A stretch of DNA of 43,660 bases from Chrysochromulina parva (lineage: Eukaryota > Haptophyta > Prymnesiales > Chrysochromulinaceae), in contig PJAB01000092.1 of assembly GCA_002887195.1 (NCBI GenBank), positions 1 through 43,660 of the forward strand, given 5' to 3'. Of the stretch, positions 18,667 to 27,084 are shown one piece after another (the stretch's first letter is position 1; each line of letters begins with the position of its first letter). Both the position numbers and the translations under genes were made by a program. A model generated the notes under the pieces. The model saw only the letters and a program-made list of their open reading frames with translations. It had not been told where the DNA came from and made no database searches.

Positions 18667-20937
18667 TCACAAGAGTGCCGGCGTCCCTCGCTGCGTGCTG
18701 GTCGGTGACCTAGTCGGACTCGGCACGGATACGCTGAACCCCGCTGTCGCCGAGCGCCCCGGCGCCGCTGTGGAATGCGCTTCATCGACGGGCGAGGTCG
18801 AGGCAGCTGGAGACGGGGGTAAGGAAGCCGCGTGGCCTTGCGAGGTCGAGGCGGTGGCGGACAAGGCAGCTGGCGATGCGGGGAAGGCAGGCGCGTTGCC
18901 TTGCGATGATGGCTGCATCGGCCAGCGCTCGTCACAGCGCTGATCCTTGGAGGGGGTTGAAGTGTGGCGCGGGGTGAGGTCGGTGAACGAATCTTGCCGC
19001 CAACCCAAATCATCAACGAGGGTGCGCATGTCCTGCTGCAGCTTGGTGCGCTCCGCAATGATCTGCTGCGCCTTGGCGGGCGAGACCGCGATGACGAGCA
19101 GCGGCAGCAACGAGCGCATGATGGCGAGCATCTGTTCGGAGAGTAGGATGAAGGCGTACGCGAATACGGGGAGGAGGAAGAAGGTGAGCAGCCGCGCGAG
19201 ATTCACGGCCGCGCCCGTGTCCCTCTCGAGCGGACCGGCGCTCCCGGACACGGCGCTCCCGGACTTGTCGTCGGCGCCGCTGCTGCTGCCGCCGCTGCCG
19301 CCGCGTCGGTAGAGCTCCCGAACGAGCTCGCCCGACAGCCACGTGTACGTCACCCAAAGCACAGGCAATAATACAAGTGCCACGAGCACCTTCCACGTGG
19401 CGGCGACGTCGCGCCCATGAATCTTGACGGACGATTTGACGACGGCCTGGCGCGCCTTGCTCGCCGAGACGAGGCGCGTCAAGATGAGCACAGGCAGCGA
19501 GAGCAGCGTCATAGGCAACCAGAGTACCGTCGCCGCGAGTAGCATGAGGGCGCGCCATAGGAAGAGGCAGAGCGCCTTGTCGCGCGTCATGTGAGTGAGA
19601 ACATGGTGCACTTGATAGTCGCGCAGCATGAGGCTCTTCAGCTGTCGATTGTACTCAGCGCAGCGCTCACGTGCGCTACGCACTCGCTCCGTCTCACGCC
19701 ATAGACGGCCGTCGGGCAGCACCCGCTCATAGCCCGCAGCGAAACGGCGTGCGAGCTCGGTCTGTTCGGTGATGGACATCGGGCCATGCGACGATGACTT
19801 GATCAAGCGCCGCAGCGTCCAAAAGAACTCGAGGGTGTCATAGTCGGGCGCCGAGATGGTGATCGCCGAGAGTGCCGCGTTGAGCATCGCCATCAACTCG
19901 CTCGTCGCGGCGCGCTTCTCCTCGCCGCCCTGCATGTACCGAGGCAGGAGCTCCGAGGGCACTGTCAGAGGCTCGCCAATGTCGACAAAGACTCGAGAGC
20001 GGAAGCGATGGCCCGAAAAGTAGTTCAGGCCAACGGGCACGAGGCGGAGAGGCATGTGCGGGTACTTGGTGAGCGCACCCAGCGCCATGATCGCGACGCC
20101 CGCCTTCAACGGCAGCAGCCCCGGTCGATCGTGGCTGCCCCCTTCAGGAAAGATGCCGATCGCCTTGCCAGCATTGAGCGCCTCGTGCACCGAATCGAAC
20201 ATGGCCGATTGGTCGACATGCGGGTTGACGCGGTACGGTGTGTAGCCCCCGGCTTCAGCAGGAGCTGCCGCCGTCACGGCCGCGGCCGCCACCCCTGACT
20301 CGGCCACCCCTGACTCCGCCTCGTCGGCGGAGGCGGGCAGCGGCGGCGCTGGCCTCTTGAGGAGCAGCTCCTCGTCAGACACCACCTGCCTGATGGCGAG
20401 CGGCCCATCGCGCCCCTCGACGACGATGGCGTCCCCAGGCTTGAGCGCCTGCGTGAAGTCGGTGCCGCGGCCGAGCACCGTCATGCCGTCCTCGGGCGAG
20501 ATCCACACGGTGCCGCGTCCCTGGAAGGCGACGTCGTCGGCGCGCTCGACTGGGATCGAATCGAGCAGGCGCGCCATGAGCCCGACAAAGCGCAGCCGCA
20601 TCGACTTGGCCGCTGCGAGGTAGCACACGTCGGTGCGCCCCACCGCGCTGATCACCACAAACGGGTCGAGGAACTGGTTGGCGTGAGGCGCGCACATGAA
20701 GATCGTGGGCATATTGGGCCCGGGCACCTTAAACTGGTTGCGCGCGCCCATCTCGCGGAAGAAGATTTCGATAATGGACAGGGTAATGGAGATGATGAGC
20801 TGCTTGGGTGTGATATTGCTCAGGATCCACGCCGCGACCAGCAGCGATCCCACAAAGAGCGCCTCGAAAGGCGTCGCTCCCAGCTCAGGCAAGATGGCGA
20901 CGGCACCAGCCGCGAGCCACAAAAGGATTCCTCGCAT
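18667..20937 (-). CDS. Glycerol-3-phosphate acyltransferase of the Sct1/Gpt2 class
   Basis: 756 residues, single exon. Two hydrophobic segments at the N-terminus (about 3-18 and 25-60) precede the acyltransferase domain. Block I is APHANQFLD (83-91), the next block includes AAAKSMRLRFVGLMARLLDSIPVER, and FPEGGSHDRPGLLPLKAGVA (from residue 263) is nearly diagnostic for the yeast Sct1/Gpt2 type, which acylates glycerol 3-phosphate or dihydroxyacetone phosphate as the first step of glycerolipid synthesis in the ER. An Ala/Glu-rich insertion at about 210-235 separates the blocks. Two or three further helices (ALMLLAATVLWLPMTLL, VLVALVLLPVLWVTYTWL, LLTFFLLPVFAYAFILL) follow, then a Ser/Pro-rich tail. 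It is head-to-head with the PDZ/coiled-coil gene, 200 bases apart. Confidence 0.88.
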   Translation of the reverse strand: MRGILLWLAAGAVAILPELGATPFEALFVGSLLVAAWILSNITPKQLIISITLSIIEIFFREMGARNQFKVPGPNMPTIFMCAPHANQFLDPFVVISAVGRTDVCYLAAAKSMRLRFVGLMARLLDSIPVERADDVAFQGRGTVWISPEDGMTVLGRGTDFTQALKPGDAIVVEGRDGPLAIRQVVSDEELLLKRPAPPLPASADEAESGVAESGVAAAAVTAAAPAEAGGYTPYRVNPHVDQSAMFDSVHEALNAGKAIGIFPEGGSHDRPGLLPLKAGVAIMALGALTKYPHMPLRLVPVGLNYFSGHRFRSRVFVDIGEPLTVPSELLPRYMQGGEEKRAATSELMAMLNAALSAITISAPDYDTLEFFWTLRRLIKSSSHGPMSITEQTELARRFAAGYERVLPDGRLWRETERVRSARERCAEYNRQLKSLMLRDYQVHHVLTHMTRDKALCLFLWRALMLLAATVLWLPMTLLSLPVLILTRLVSASKARQAVVKSSVKIHGRDVAATWKVLVALVLLPVLWVTYTWLSGELVRELYRRGGSGGSSSGADDKSGSAVSGSAGPLERDTGAAVNLARLLTFFLLPVFAYAFILLSEQMLAIMRSLLPLLVIAVSPAKAQQIIAERTKLQQDMRTLVDDLGWRQDSFTDLTPRHTSTPSKDQRCDERWPMQPSSQGNAPAFPASPAALSATASTSQGHAASLPPSPAASTSPVDEAHSTAAPGRSATAGFSVSVPSPTRSPTSTQRGTPALL

Positions 20938-21137
20938 TCCAATACAGAACTCACAGGAATACAGACCCTCTCTGTCCCATTTTTGGAATGTGAGCTGTAT
21001 GCTGACTGTTGGCTTGCGTGCGTGGGTACTTTTGTTTGCTTTTGTAGCTTTTGTAGCTTTTGTAGCTTTGAACTGTGAATGTGAAAAGGGCGGATGGACG
21101 GTCTTTTGAGAGAGGCTGCGGCGAGGCAGCGATCTTC
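20938..21137. promoter_or_regulatory. Divergent promoter spacer with GCTTTTGTA repeats
   Basis: 200 bases between two start codons. A 9-base unit GCTTTTGTA is repeated three times perfectly from 21038 to 21064 and again in part. The tract is T-rich on the plus strand. No TATA box was seen. Confidence 0.4.
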
Positions 21138-23497
21138 ATGCCCGATTTTGTACGCTCGTCCAGCTCATCCACACTGCTCGCGGCCGCGGTTGATGAGCAC
21201 ATCAGCAGCGGGCTGCATGTAAATCTGCTCGGCCGTACGCAGGCGGCGGCATCCCTCCTGAGTACCCTGCAGGACTGCGAAACGGATCCTGTGCTCGACA
21301 AGGCGGCATCCGCGTCGCTGATTGCAGTCACGCCATCTGATGGTCTGACCTCCGCACAGACGCGCGTCTCCGGTGTGATGCGCTCCGTCACGCCGCTCAA
21401 GGCGCACCTTCTCGAGAGCTTCTTCACCCTCGTCGCGCCTTCGGCTAGCGACGCTCCTCGGAGCGCCCTGATGATCAGCCTCTTACTCCCAGCCCTGCTC
21501 GGGCGAGGCTCACTCGAGCGCGAAGACGGTGGCCTTGCAGCGTGGAAGGCGGTCCACATGCTGCTCGCCAACGAGCTCGCCGGATCGGCTGCTCGCGGCT
21601 TTGGGCACGCCGACACGCCCTTCACGAGAGTCATCACGCTACCCTCGGCGAGCCTGGCCGGCGTCGAAATCGGGCTGGCCGAGGCGCTTGTCGAGGGCCT
21701 GCAGATTCGGCGGGACTCGCACGAGTCGGTCGCCTCGTGCCTCGAGAAGCGGCGCATGCCCCTCGCGGGCGACTTGCTCGTCGTCTACTCAGAGGCGGCG
21801 GACATCCCAAGCAACGGCTCCACTCTCCCTTGGGAAGATGCAATGCGCAACACGAGTGCCTTTCGGTCCGGTGCGCCGCTCGGGTCGCCCTCTCGCTTCC
21901 GAATCGGCGGCGGCGAAGCCGCGGGCGCGCCGAGCCCGCCCGAGCACCAGCTCCGTGTGGGTGATGCGATCATTGGAGTAACGGGCAAGCTGCTCTCCCC
22001 GGCGCTGGCCAAGTACGTTCTAGGGGAGGCCCGCCGTCCTCTCGACTCACGTGGCAGCAGCGAGTCGGCCGCCCTCAGCCTCATCGTGCTGCGCACGATG
22101 CCCGCCGAGGACGCACGTTCGATGGCTGCTGAAGCTCTGCCAGGGCGGCCGCCATTGAACGAGCGCGCACCAGCACCCGCACCTATGGGCGCTGTGCTCA
22201 GCGCTGTGCCCGCGGCGGCCGCTGGAGGCCCCTCTGGCCTGAGAGCCGCTATCCAAACTAGTAGCCAGCCTGCGAGGCCGACGGGATTCGACGCCGTTGC
22301 AATCAGAGGCGATCAGAGGCAATCACATGCCAATCAGAGACCGACGGGATTCGACGCCCTCGCAAGGGCGAAGGCGAGGGAGGAAGCGCCCATCACGGCG
22401 CCCAACACGGCGACCGCCACAGGGTTTTCGGCCGGAGCGCAGCCGTCCTCTGCTCGGCAGTGGCTCGGAGGTTCGTCAACCCCAACGCTACCGGGCGCCG
22501 TCGCGGCGGCGAGCGGCCTCGTCATTCCGCGAAGCATGGTCACCCAAACTGGGGCTGCGCGTGCCAAATTAGGAAGCACGCTCGCTGGGATGACCAAATC
22601 AGGGATGGCTGAGGAGTCGACCATGCGGCATGCGGCTGCGCATGCAAGCACGCTCGAGGAGCTGCGGCACAACCTGGTGGAGGAGGCCCTCGACCGCGCG
22701 CGGGTCGAGGGCGAATCAATGCTCCAGCGCCACGAGGAGGTGGCCGCCGCCCGCGCGGCTGCGATGCTCGACCACGCAGAGATCGAGGCGGAGGCGGTGC
22801 GATTGATGAAGCGCTCCCACACGCAAGCGAGCGCCGAGGCTGAGATACGAGCACAGCTCGAATGGGAACGTCAGCAGGAGCTCAAGGAGCTCAAGGAGCG
22901 CCACGAGGCGGAGGTGAGTCTCGTTAATTGCCTCTGATTGCCTCTGATTGCCTCTGATTGGCGGAGGTGACGCGCCTCAAGCTCGAACATCAGGCGGCGC
23001 TCGATGCGGGAGCCGCGCATGCAAGGGCTCACCACAGCGCCCCGCCCCTCTCCCCACAGGTGACGCGCCTCAAGCTTGAACATCAGGCGGCGCTCGATGC
23101 GGGGGCTGCGGCACTTGAGGATGCCCTTGCAGCGGCGCTGCATGCTCGCCCGATGGACGACGCGCAGCTCGCCGTCCTTGCGGCGGCGATGCAGCAGTTG
23201 GGAGGGGGCGCCGACGCGCTAAGGCACAGTGCCTCGGGAGCGGAACTTCCTAATTTGGCAAGTCGAGAGAGCGATGCATTCGAACAGGCCGGCCGCCAAC
23301 GAACGGGCCGTGCACACTCCGCGACCGCCGAGCTTCGAAAACGAAGGCCATGGACGGAGCTCCTCACCATTCGCGCGCCGACGACGTCCGCGAACCAGCC
23401 CGTGACCTCCGCCGGCGCTCCGACTGTACCCACTCCCTCTGACGCGATGCCCTGCGCAACGTCGTCCTCGGCTGCCTCGGCCATCGGCTTGCGCCGT

Positions 23498-23532
<35 letters not shown>

Positions 23533-23631
23533 CAGGACCCCGGAAGCCGAGGAAGAAGAGACGACGGTTACAGCCCATGAGGGCGCAGCCGTCGGTTTGA
23601 CGAACGATTTGGCTGTTGCTCGCAGCCGGAG

Positions 23632-23662
<31 letters not shown>

Positions 23663-24136
23663 CGTGACGCCGGTGCCGGCGGCGACCGCAGCAGCAGCAG
23701 CGACGATGACGGCGGCCACCAGGAAGGTGCGCATTTGAGCGATCTCGCGCCCACACCTCGTGGCACCTCGTCATCAGACACTGCGCAGGCGCCCGTGCCG
23801 AGACGCAGCACAAGGAGCATTGGGATTCAGGCGACCTCGGAGATAGCGACCTCGGAGTACATACGAGGGGGCGCCGTCGGACCGCTCGATGCTCGGGTGA
23901 TCACGCTGGCTGCAGGCAAGGTCGACATTGCCTTCCACCCCAGTGCGGCGCGGGCATTGCGAGGCGTGTCAACCTGGGGCACACGTGTCAACCCGTGTCA
24001 GCCCTGCAGCCGCGGAGCGCAAGCGCCTCTCCGCACGGCCGTCGTGGAGCATCAGGGCCAGCGTCTTCAGCTCTCCGCCCCCGGCACCCACACGCTCTCC
24101 GCACCAGGCTGCGTGCTGCGCATCCACATGCAGTAA
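21138..24136 (+). CDS. PDZ-like / coiled-coil protein of unknown function
   Basis: Exons 21138-22913 and 22967-24136 give about 981 residues; the frame extends upstream only through a GTG. Residues 1-190 are helical and unrecognised. A PDZ-like unit at about 195-330 (GLQIRRDSHESVASCL, LRVGDAIIGVTGKLL, ALSLIVLR) suggests binding of a partner's C-terminus. Ala/Pro-rich sequence and then a strong coiled coil (about 490-640, rich in EA, RAEA and LKELKERHEAE) follow, then Ser-rich tracts and a C-terminal beta-like segment ending in APGCVLRIHMQ. The acceptor could alternatively be at 23059, which would skip a duplicated 31-codon block; both keep frame. The middle contains a reverse-orientation introner-like insert. 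A cytoskeletal or ciliary role is possible but unsupported by a known family. Confidence 0.65.
22278..22358 (-). mobile_element. Antisense introner-like insert between 18-bp direct repeats
   Basis: CCGACGGGATTCGACGCC occurs at 22278-22295 and again at 22341-22358. The 45 bases between, read on the minus strand, consist of CTCTGATTGCC-type units as in the kinesin and downstream introns. On the coding strand the insert is in frame and open (AVAIRGDQRQSHANQ), begins with GT, and has several AGs near the end, so it may be translated or spliced. The 63-base period equals 21 codons. Confidence 0.7.
22386..22402 (+). repeat. 17-base match to an inverted-repeat arm
   Basis: GCGCCCATCACGGCGCC, identical to part of the right arm of the inverted repeat at 17311-17329 about 5 kb away. 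Confidence 0.8.
22914..22966 (+). mobile_element. Introner-like intron with GCGGAG duplication
   Basis: 53 nt, phase 0. It starts GTGAGTCTCGTT, continues as CTGATTGCC repeats, and ends GCGGAG, matching the GCGGAG that closes the upstream exon. Thus the acceptor AG appears to come from the duplicated target rather than the element. The kinesin intron has the same head and body. Confidence 0.72.
22967..23110 (+). repeat. Duplicated 51-bp coding block
   Basis: Bases 22967-23017 and 23060-23110 are nearly identical (encoding VTRLKLEHQAALDAGAA). They are separated by 42 bases ending CCCCACAG, a good acceptor. Both copies start with GTGACG and both can be read in frame. Confidence 0.85.
23498..23663 (+). 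repeat. AGC microsatellites encoding polyserine
   Basis: Runs of AGC at about 23498-23528 and 23636-23663, plus a shorter one near 23690, give Ser-rich tracts in the C-terminal half of the coiled-coil protein. Confidence 0.9.
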
Positions 24137-24413
24137 ATCGTAAATCGGTCGGAGCGCGGGAAGGGAGGGAGGCGTGGGAGGGGAAACACAATTTTGAACA
24201 CCCAACGTATCGAGACGATAGGCACTGTGTTTATGTGTTGATGTTTAAGGGTGGATAAGTTAGTTGTATGTAACACGCGCAAGGCCGCCCGACCAACGTC
24301 CAACGACTGAGGCAGCGCCGCGACATGGCGAACCCGCTGGGCTCAAGCGGGCGAGACTGCGGCGTCTGATACTCGATAGACGCAGCTTCCTAGTCCTTTT
24401 TTTATGCGTGGCG
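24137..24413. other. Convergent spacer with two hairpins and a T7 run
   Basis: No coding gene. CCCGCT/AGCGGG with a 7-nt loop (24333-24351) is followed by GCGTCT/AGACGC with a 10-nt loop (24362-24383) and T7 at 24397-24403. The order could represent a small structured RNA ending at a Pol III-type T run, but no known RNA family or internal box was recognised. Confidence 0.3.
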
Positions 24414-25034
24414 TTAGAAGGCCTGCTTGGCCGCAGAGGCCTGCTCCGCACCCGTGGCGCTCGACCTGCGCAGGGCCTTGACAGCCTGCTTGAGTCCCAC
24501 AAAGACGCGTGAGTCGACGGTGTAGCTCAGTCCCGCATTCTGAGCGTACAAGCTCTCGAGTTCCGCGCGTAGCTTGGTATTCGTCTCGGTCGTCTCGCGC
24601 AGCGCCGCCACGACCCTTTCGCGAACGTCCAGTATGACGGCAAGCCGCTCCTCGAGCAAACTGCCATCCATCGTAGGCGGTGGCGATGGGAGCGCCGGCG
24701 ATGGCAGGGAGGGCGCCATGTTGGCAACGGTGCTGGGCTTCGGAGCCACGCTGAGCGAAATCGTATCGAGCGAAATTTTATCGAGCGATACCATCCGAGC
24801 ACTGATCTTGTCGACCACCGAGTCGTCTGGGAAGCTCGAAGTGTCCGCCACGGGTGCCTTCGTTGACACATTGCGGTCACCTGTGACAACGGCGGTGCCC
24901 AAGAGCAGAGCAGCCGCTGCTGCGCCGAAAACCCCGGCGCTGGGCTCGTTGCTACGAGGGGGCAGCGGAAGCGACCGCCGCACGGCAAATGGTGGCTGCG
25001 TGAATGACAGTGCCATGATAAGCTGATTCAACAT
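24414..25034 (-). CDS. Predicted membrane-anchored coiled-coil protein, possibly organellar
   Basis: 206 residues from the first ATG (a second in-frame ATG lies six codons later). The N-terminus is basic and Ser/Pro-rich without acids (SFTQPPFAVRRSLPLPPR), which resembles an organelle transit peptide. A single hydrophobic helix follows (GVFGAAAAALLLGTAVV). The middle repeats KISLD/TISL motifs, then Pro-rich sequence leads to a C-terminal helix (LEERLAVILDVRERVVAAL to LRAELESLYAQ) likely to form a coiled coil. No family was recognised. Comparative data would be needed to confirm expression; codon bias supports the frame. Confidence 0.6.
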   Translation of the reverse strand: MLNQLIMALSFTQPPFAVRRSLPLPPRSNEPSAGVFGAAAAALLLGTAVVTGDRNVSTKAPVADTSSFPDDSVVDKISARMVSLDKISLDTISLSVAPKPSTVANMAPSLPSPALPSPPPTMDGSLLEERLAVILDVRERVVAALRETTETNTKLRAELESLYAQNAGLSYTVDSRVFVGLKQAVKALRRSSATGAEQASAAKQAF

Positions 25035-25556
25035 GTGATCGCCGGTAGCGAAGCGCGCAAACCAAAGCAAGTCAAGTCAAGTCTATACATAAACAACAGA
25101 CAACCGTACGGAAGCCTATCGAATGTGCTCCGGAGGCCAGCAGTGGTGGAAGGGAGTGGGCGGAGATGACAGAAGCGAGTCCTCCTGAATGGCGGCCAGT
25201 TTTTATAGGTGTCTTATCAGACAAGGAATCCTATACAATGTAGCCGTTGGGTGGAACGCGACAAGGACCTCGATCCGGTCATCTGTGCACGAGCTCATTC
25301 ACTTTCGAGCTGTTCATGTACATGTACTCGTACTCAATTTATATCTGTGCGACAGAGGAATTGATACAATGTAAATGGACTTTTGGCTCATCCGGTGCTC
25401 GACCGGTCCGCACCCCGCACCGCGTACTCGTGTACATGTACCGACCGGCCAGAGTCTTTCGGTGACAGCGACGAGCGATGCATGCATCGCAGATCGTTAC
25501 AAATCAACAGAAATCGCTGAACGTTCGTTGATGTCTTGACACAAATTGCAATACAA
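25035..25556. promoter_or_regulatory. Spacer between divergent genes with palindromes
   Basis: Gene-free, distinctly AT-richer than the genes. It contains GTACATGTAC twice (25318-25327 and 25432-25441), the 54-bp dispersed repeat at 25116-25169, a triple CAAGT run near 25070, and the related words GGAATCCTATACAATGTA and GGAATTGATACAATGTA about 130 bases apart. It presumably carries the EF-hand gene promoter. Confidence 0.45.
25116..25169. repeat. Dispersed 54-bp repeat, copy 1
   Basis: Starts CTATCGAATGTGCTCCGGA and ends GGCGGAGATGA. It matches 34782-34835 at 50 of 54 positions in the same orientation. No coding potential. Confidence 0.9.
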
Positions 25557-26428
25557 ATGCAGACCGGCCCACTGGTCCAATCCCCTCGCCTCTCCCGGGT
25601 CGCCGGCGCGAATCAGAGCCGGGCGGCGACGCGCGAGACGCTCACAGCGTGGGCCATCCTCAACTCGCCGCGCGGCCAGGCGAAGAAGGCGCTAGCTTCT
25701 GGCATCCCCTCACAGAATGAGCTCGTCAAAGAGGAGCTGCACAATCAGATGGTACGTATGCGCGACGCCTTCATTCGCATCGACCCGCGGCTCGAGGGTT
25801 GTATCTCACGGCATATGGTCGGCTGCACGCTCAAGGCGGGTGGCATGGAACTCACCAAGGAGCAACTCAACGATGCACTGGTGCGTGAGGGATCACAATG
25901 CACAAAGGGGATCGCCACTTATAGACTGCCCTTGCCCCCGCATCAGCCATGACGCAACAACGCCAGACCCGACATGATGTCCCTGTGTGCCATCCTTGAT
26001 TCACGCGTGCATGTACGTGCTGACTGCAGTTCAAGTACGTGACCGGCGACGGCAAGTTCAACTGGAAGACCTTCTGCAGCGACGTTGAGAAGGCGCGCAC
26101 CGCGTCGTGGTCAGAGGCGAGGCGACTCAAAGCCGCCAAGACGTTTGAGCAGATCGACGCGGACGGCTCTGGCCGACTCTCGCGCGACGAGCTCGCCCTG
26201 GCCCTCAAGCGGATCAACGTGAAAGCCAAAGAGGGGACCCTCAACGAGCTTTTCGATTCGATGGACGAGAATCGGGACGGGCGGCTCGACCTGCCAGAGT
26301 TCATCGACGGGCTGGCCACCCAGATGGTGATGCCCTCGACGGTCTTCGACGCGATGACAACCACGCACACGGGCCCGTACAAGCTGGGCGGCATCAAGTA
26401 TGCTCGGCCGGGTGCCAGCCCGCGGTGA
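25557..26428 (+). CDS. EF-hand calcium-binding protein (two exons)
   Basis: Exons 25557-25880 and 26030-26428 give 240 residues. The C-terminal half has two canonical EF-hand loops, DADGSGRLSRDE and DENRDGRLDLPE, each with acidic or polar residues at positions 1, 3, 5 and 12, so Ca2+ binding is expected. The N-terminal half contains a degenerate pair (IDPRLEGCISRHM; VTGDGKFNWKTF) that probably keeps the fold without tight binding. The arrangement is that of a calmodulin-like sensor with an N-terminal extension; the Ser/Arg-rich start has no clear targeting signal. The C-terminal motif TGPYKLGGIKYARPG resembles flagellar-protein tails but this is weak evidence. Confidence 0.85.
25881..26029 (+). 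other. Intron of the EF-hand gene
   Basis: 149 nt, GTGCGTGAG...TGACTGCAG, phase 0. Splicing joins ...LNDAL to FKYVTGDGKF, giving a continuous EF-hand pair. It is not of the GATTGCC type. Confidence 0.85.
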
Positions 26429-27084
26429 GGCGAACAGGCGAAGATGCCACACTAAACGAGTCGCCCCTGCACAGACAGTGGGATGGGGCATCTCCGGCAT
26501 CTCTCGGAGGGCTTCTCAACTACGTGAGCTGTAGGCAATCGCGTCGATGGATAGGTTCGCCACGGATAGGTGGTGGGACATGAAGAGCTCATGGATGACG
26601 TGCCTCGAACTGCTCCTTAGCCGCGCGTCGATTCATTCTGAAGGGCCGCAGTGGGCAGTGCATCAGTGATCAGATGCAATAACATACTCAGTCGCGGGGA
26701 CCACGGGCGGGCGAGTAGGGGGGCTCTGGGCTGGAGTTGCCTGTACACGCTGAAATCGCTGTGACGGCGCGAGGGGGGAAAGTCGCGATGAGCGCGGCCC
26801 GCGGCGCTAGATACTACCGTACGCGGTACCGCGCTGCGAGTCGAGTGTCGAGTCGCATTCGTCCATCCACCGATGGCCAACAGCGAAGCCCCCGCGCCGG
26901 TCTCATATAATGTTCTAAGGGTCTAATCTCTAAGACTATAAACATACGAATCCGTGACGTCGATGCATCACTCTGGGGGGGCGGCGCCCAGTCCCCAGTG
27001 GCGGCCCCCAGCCGTACGTGCGCACTCTCGTCTCGTGCTCTCGTCACTGAGGCGCTCATGAAAGCTTCACTTTTCTCAGGTGCA
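26429..27084. other. Gene-free stretch between convergent genes
   Basis: About 650 bases with no credible gene on either strand and no clear repeat. The open frame spanning 26.8-27.4 kb on the minus strand is a different-frame shadow of the next gene. Confidence 0.5.

Noticed and set aside
23950..23995. Possible intron with repeated GTGTCAACC near the end of the PDZ/coiled-coil gene
   Set aside because: Removing the 44-nt GT-AG segment shifts into a Ser/Pro-rich frame; the unspliced end (APGCVLRIHMQ) looks more like a protein.
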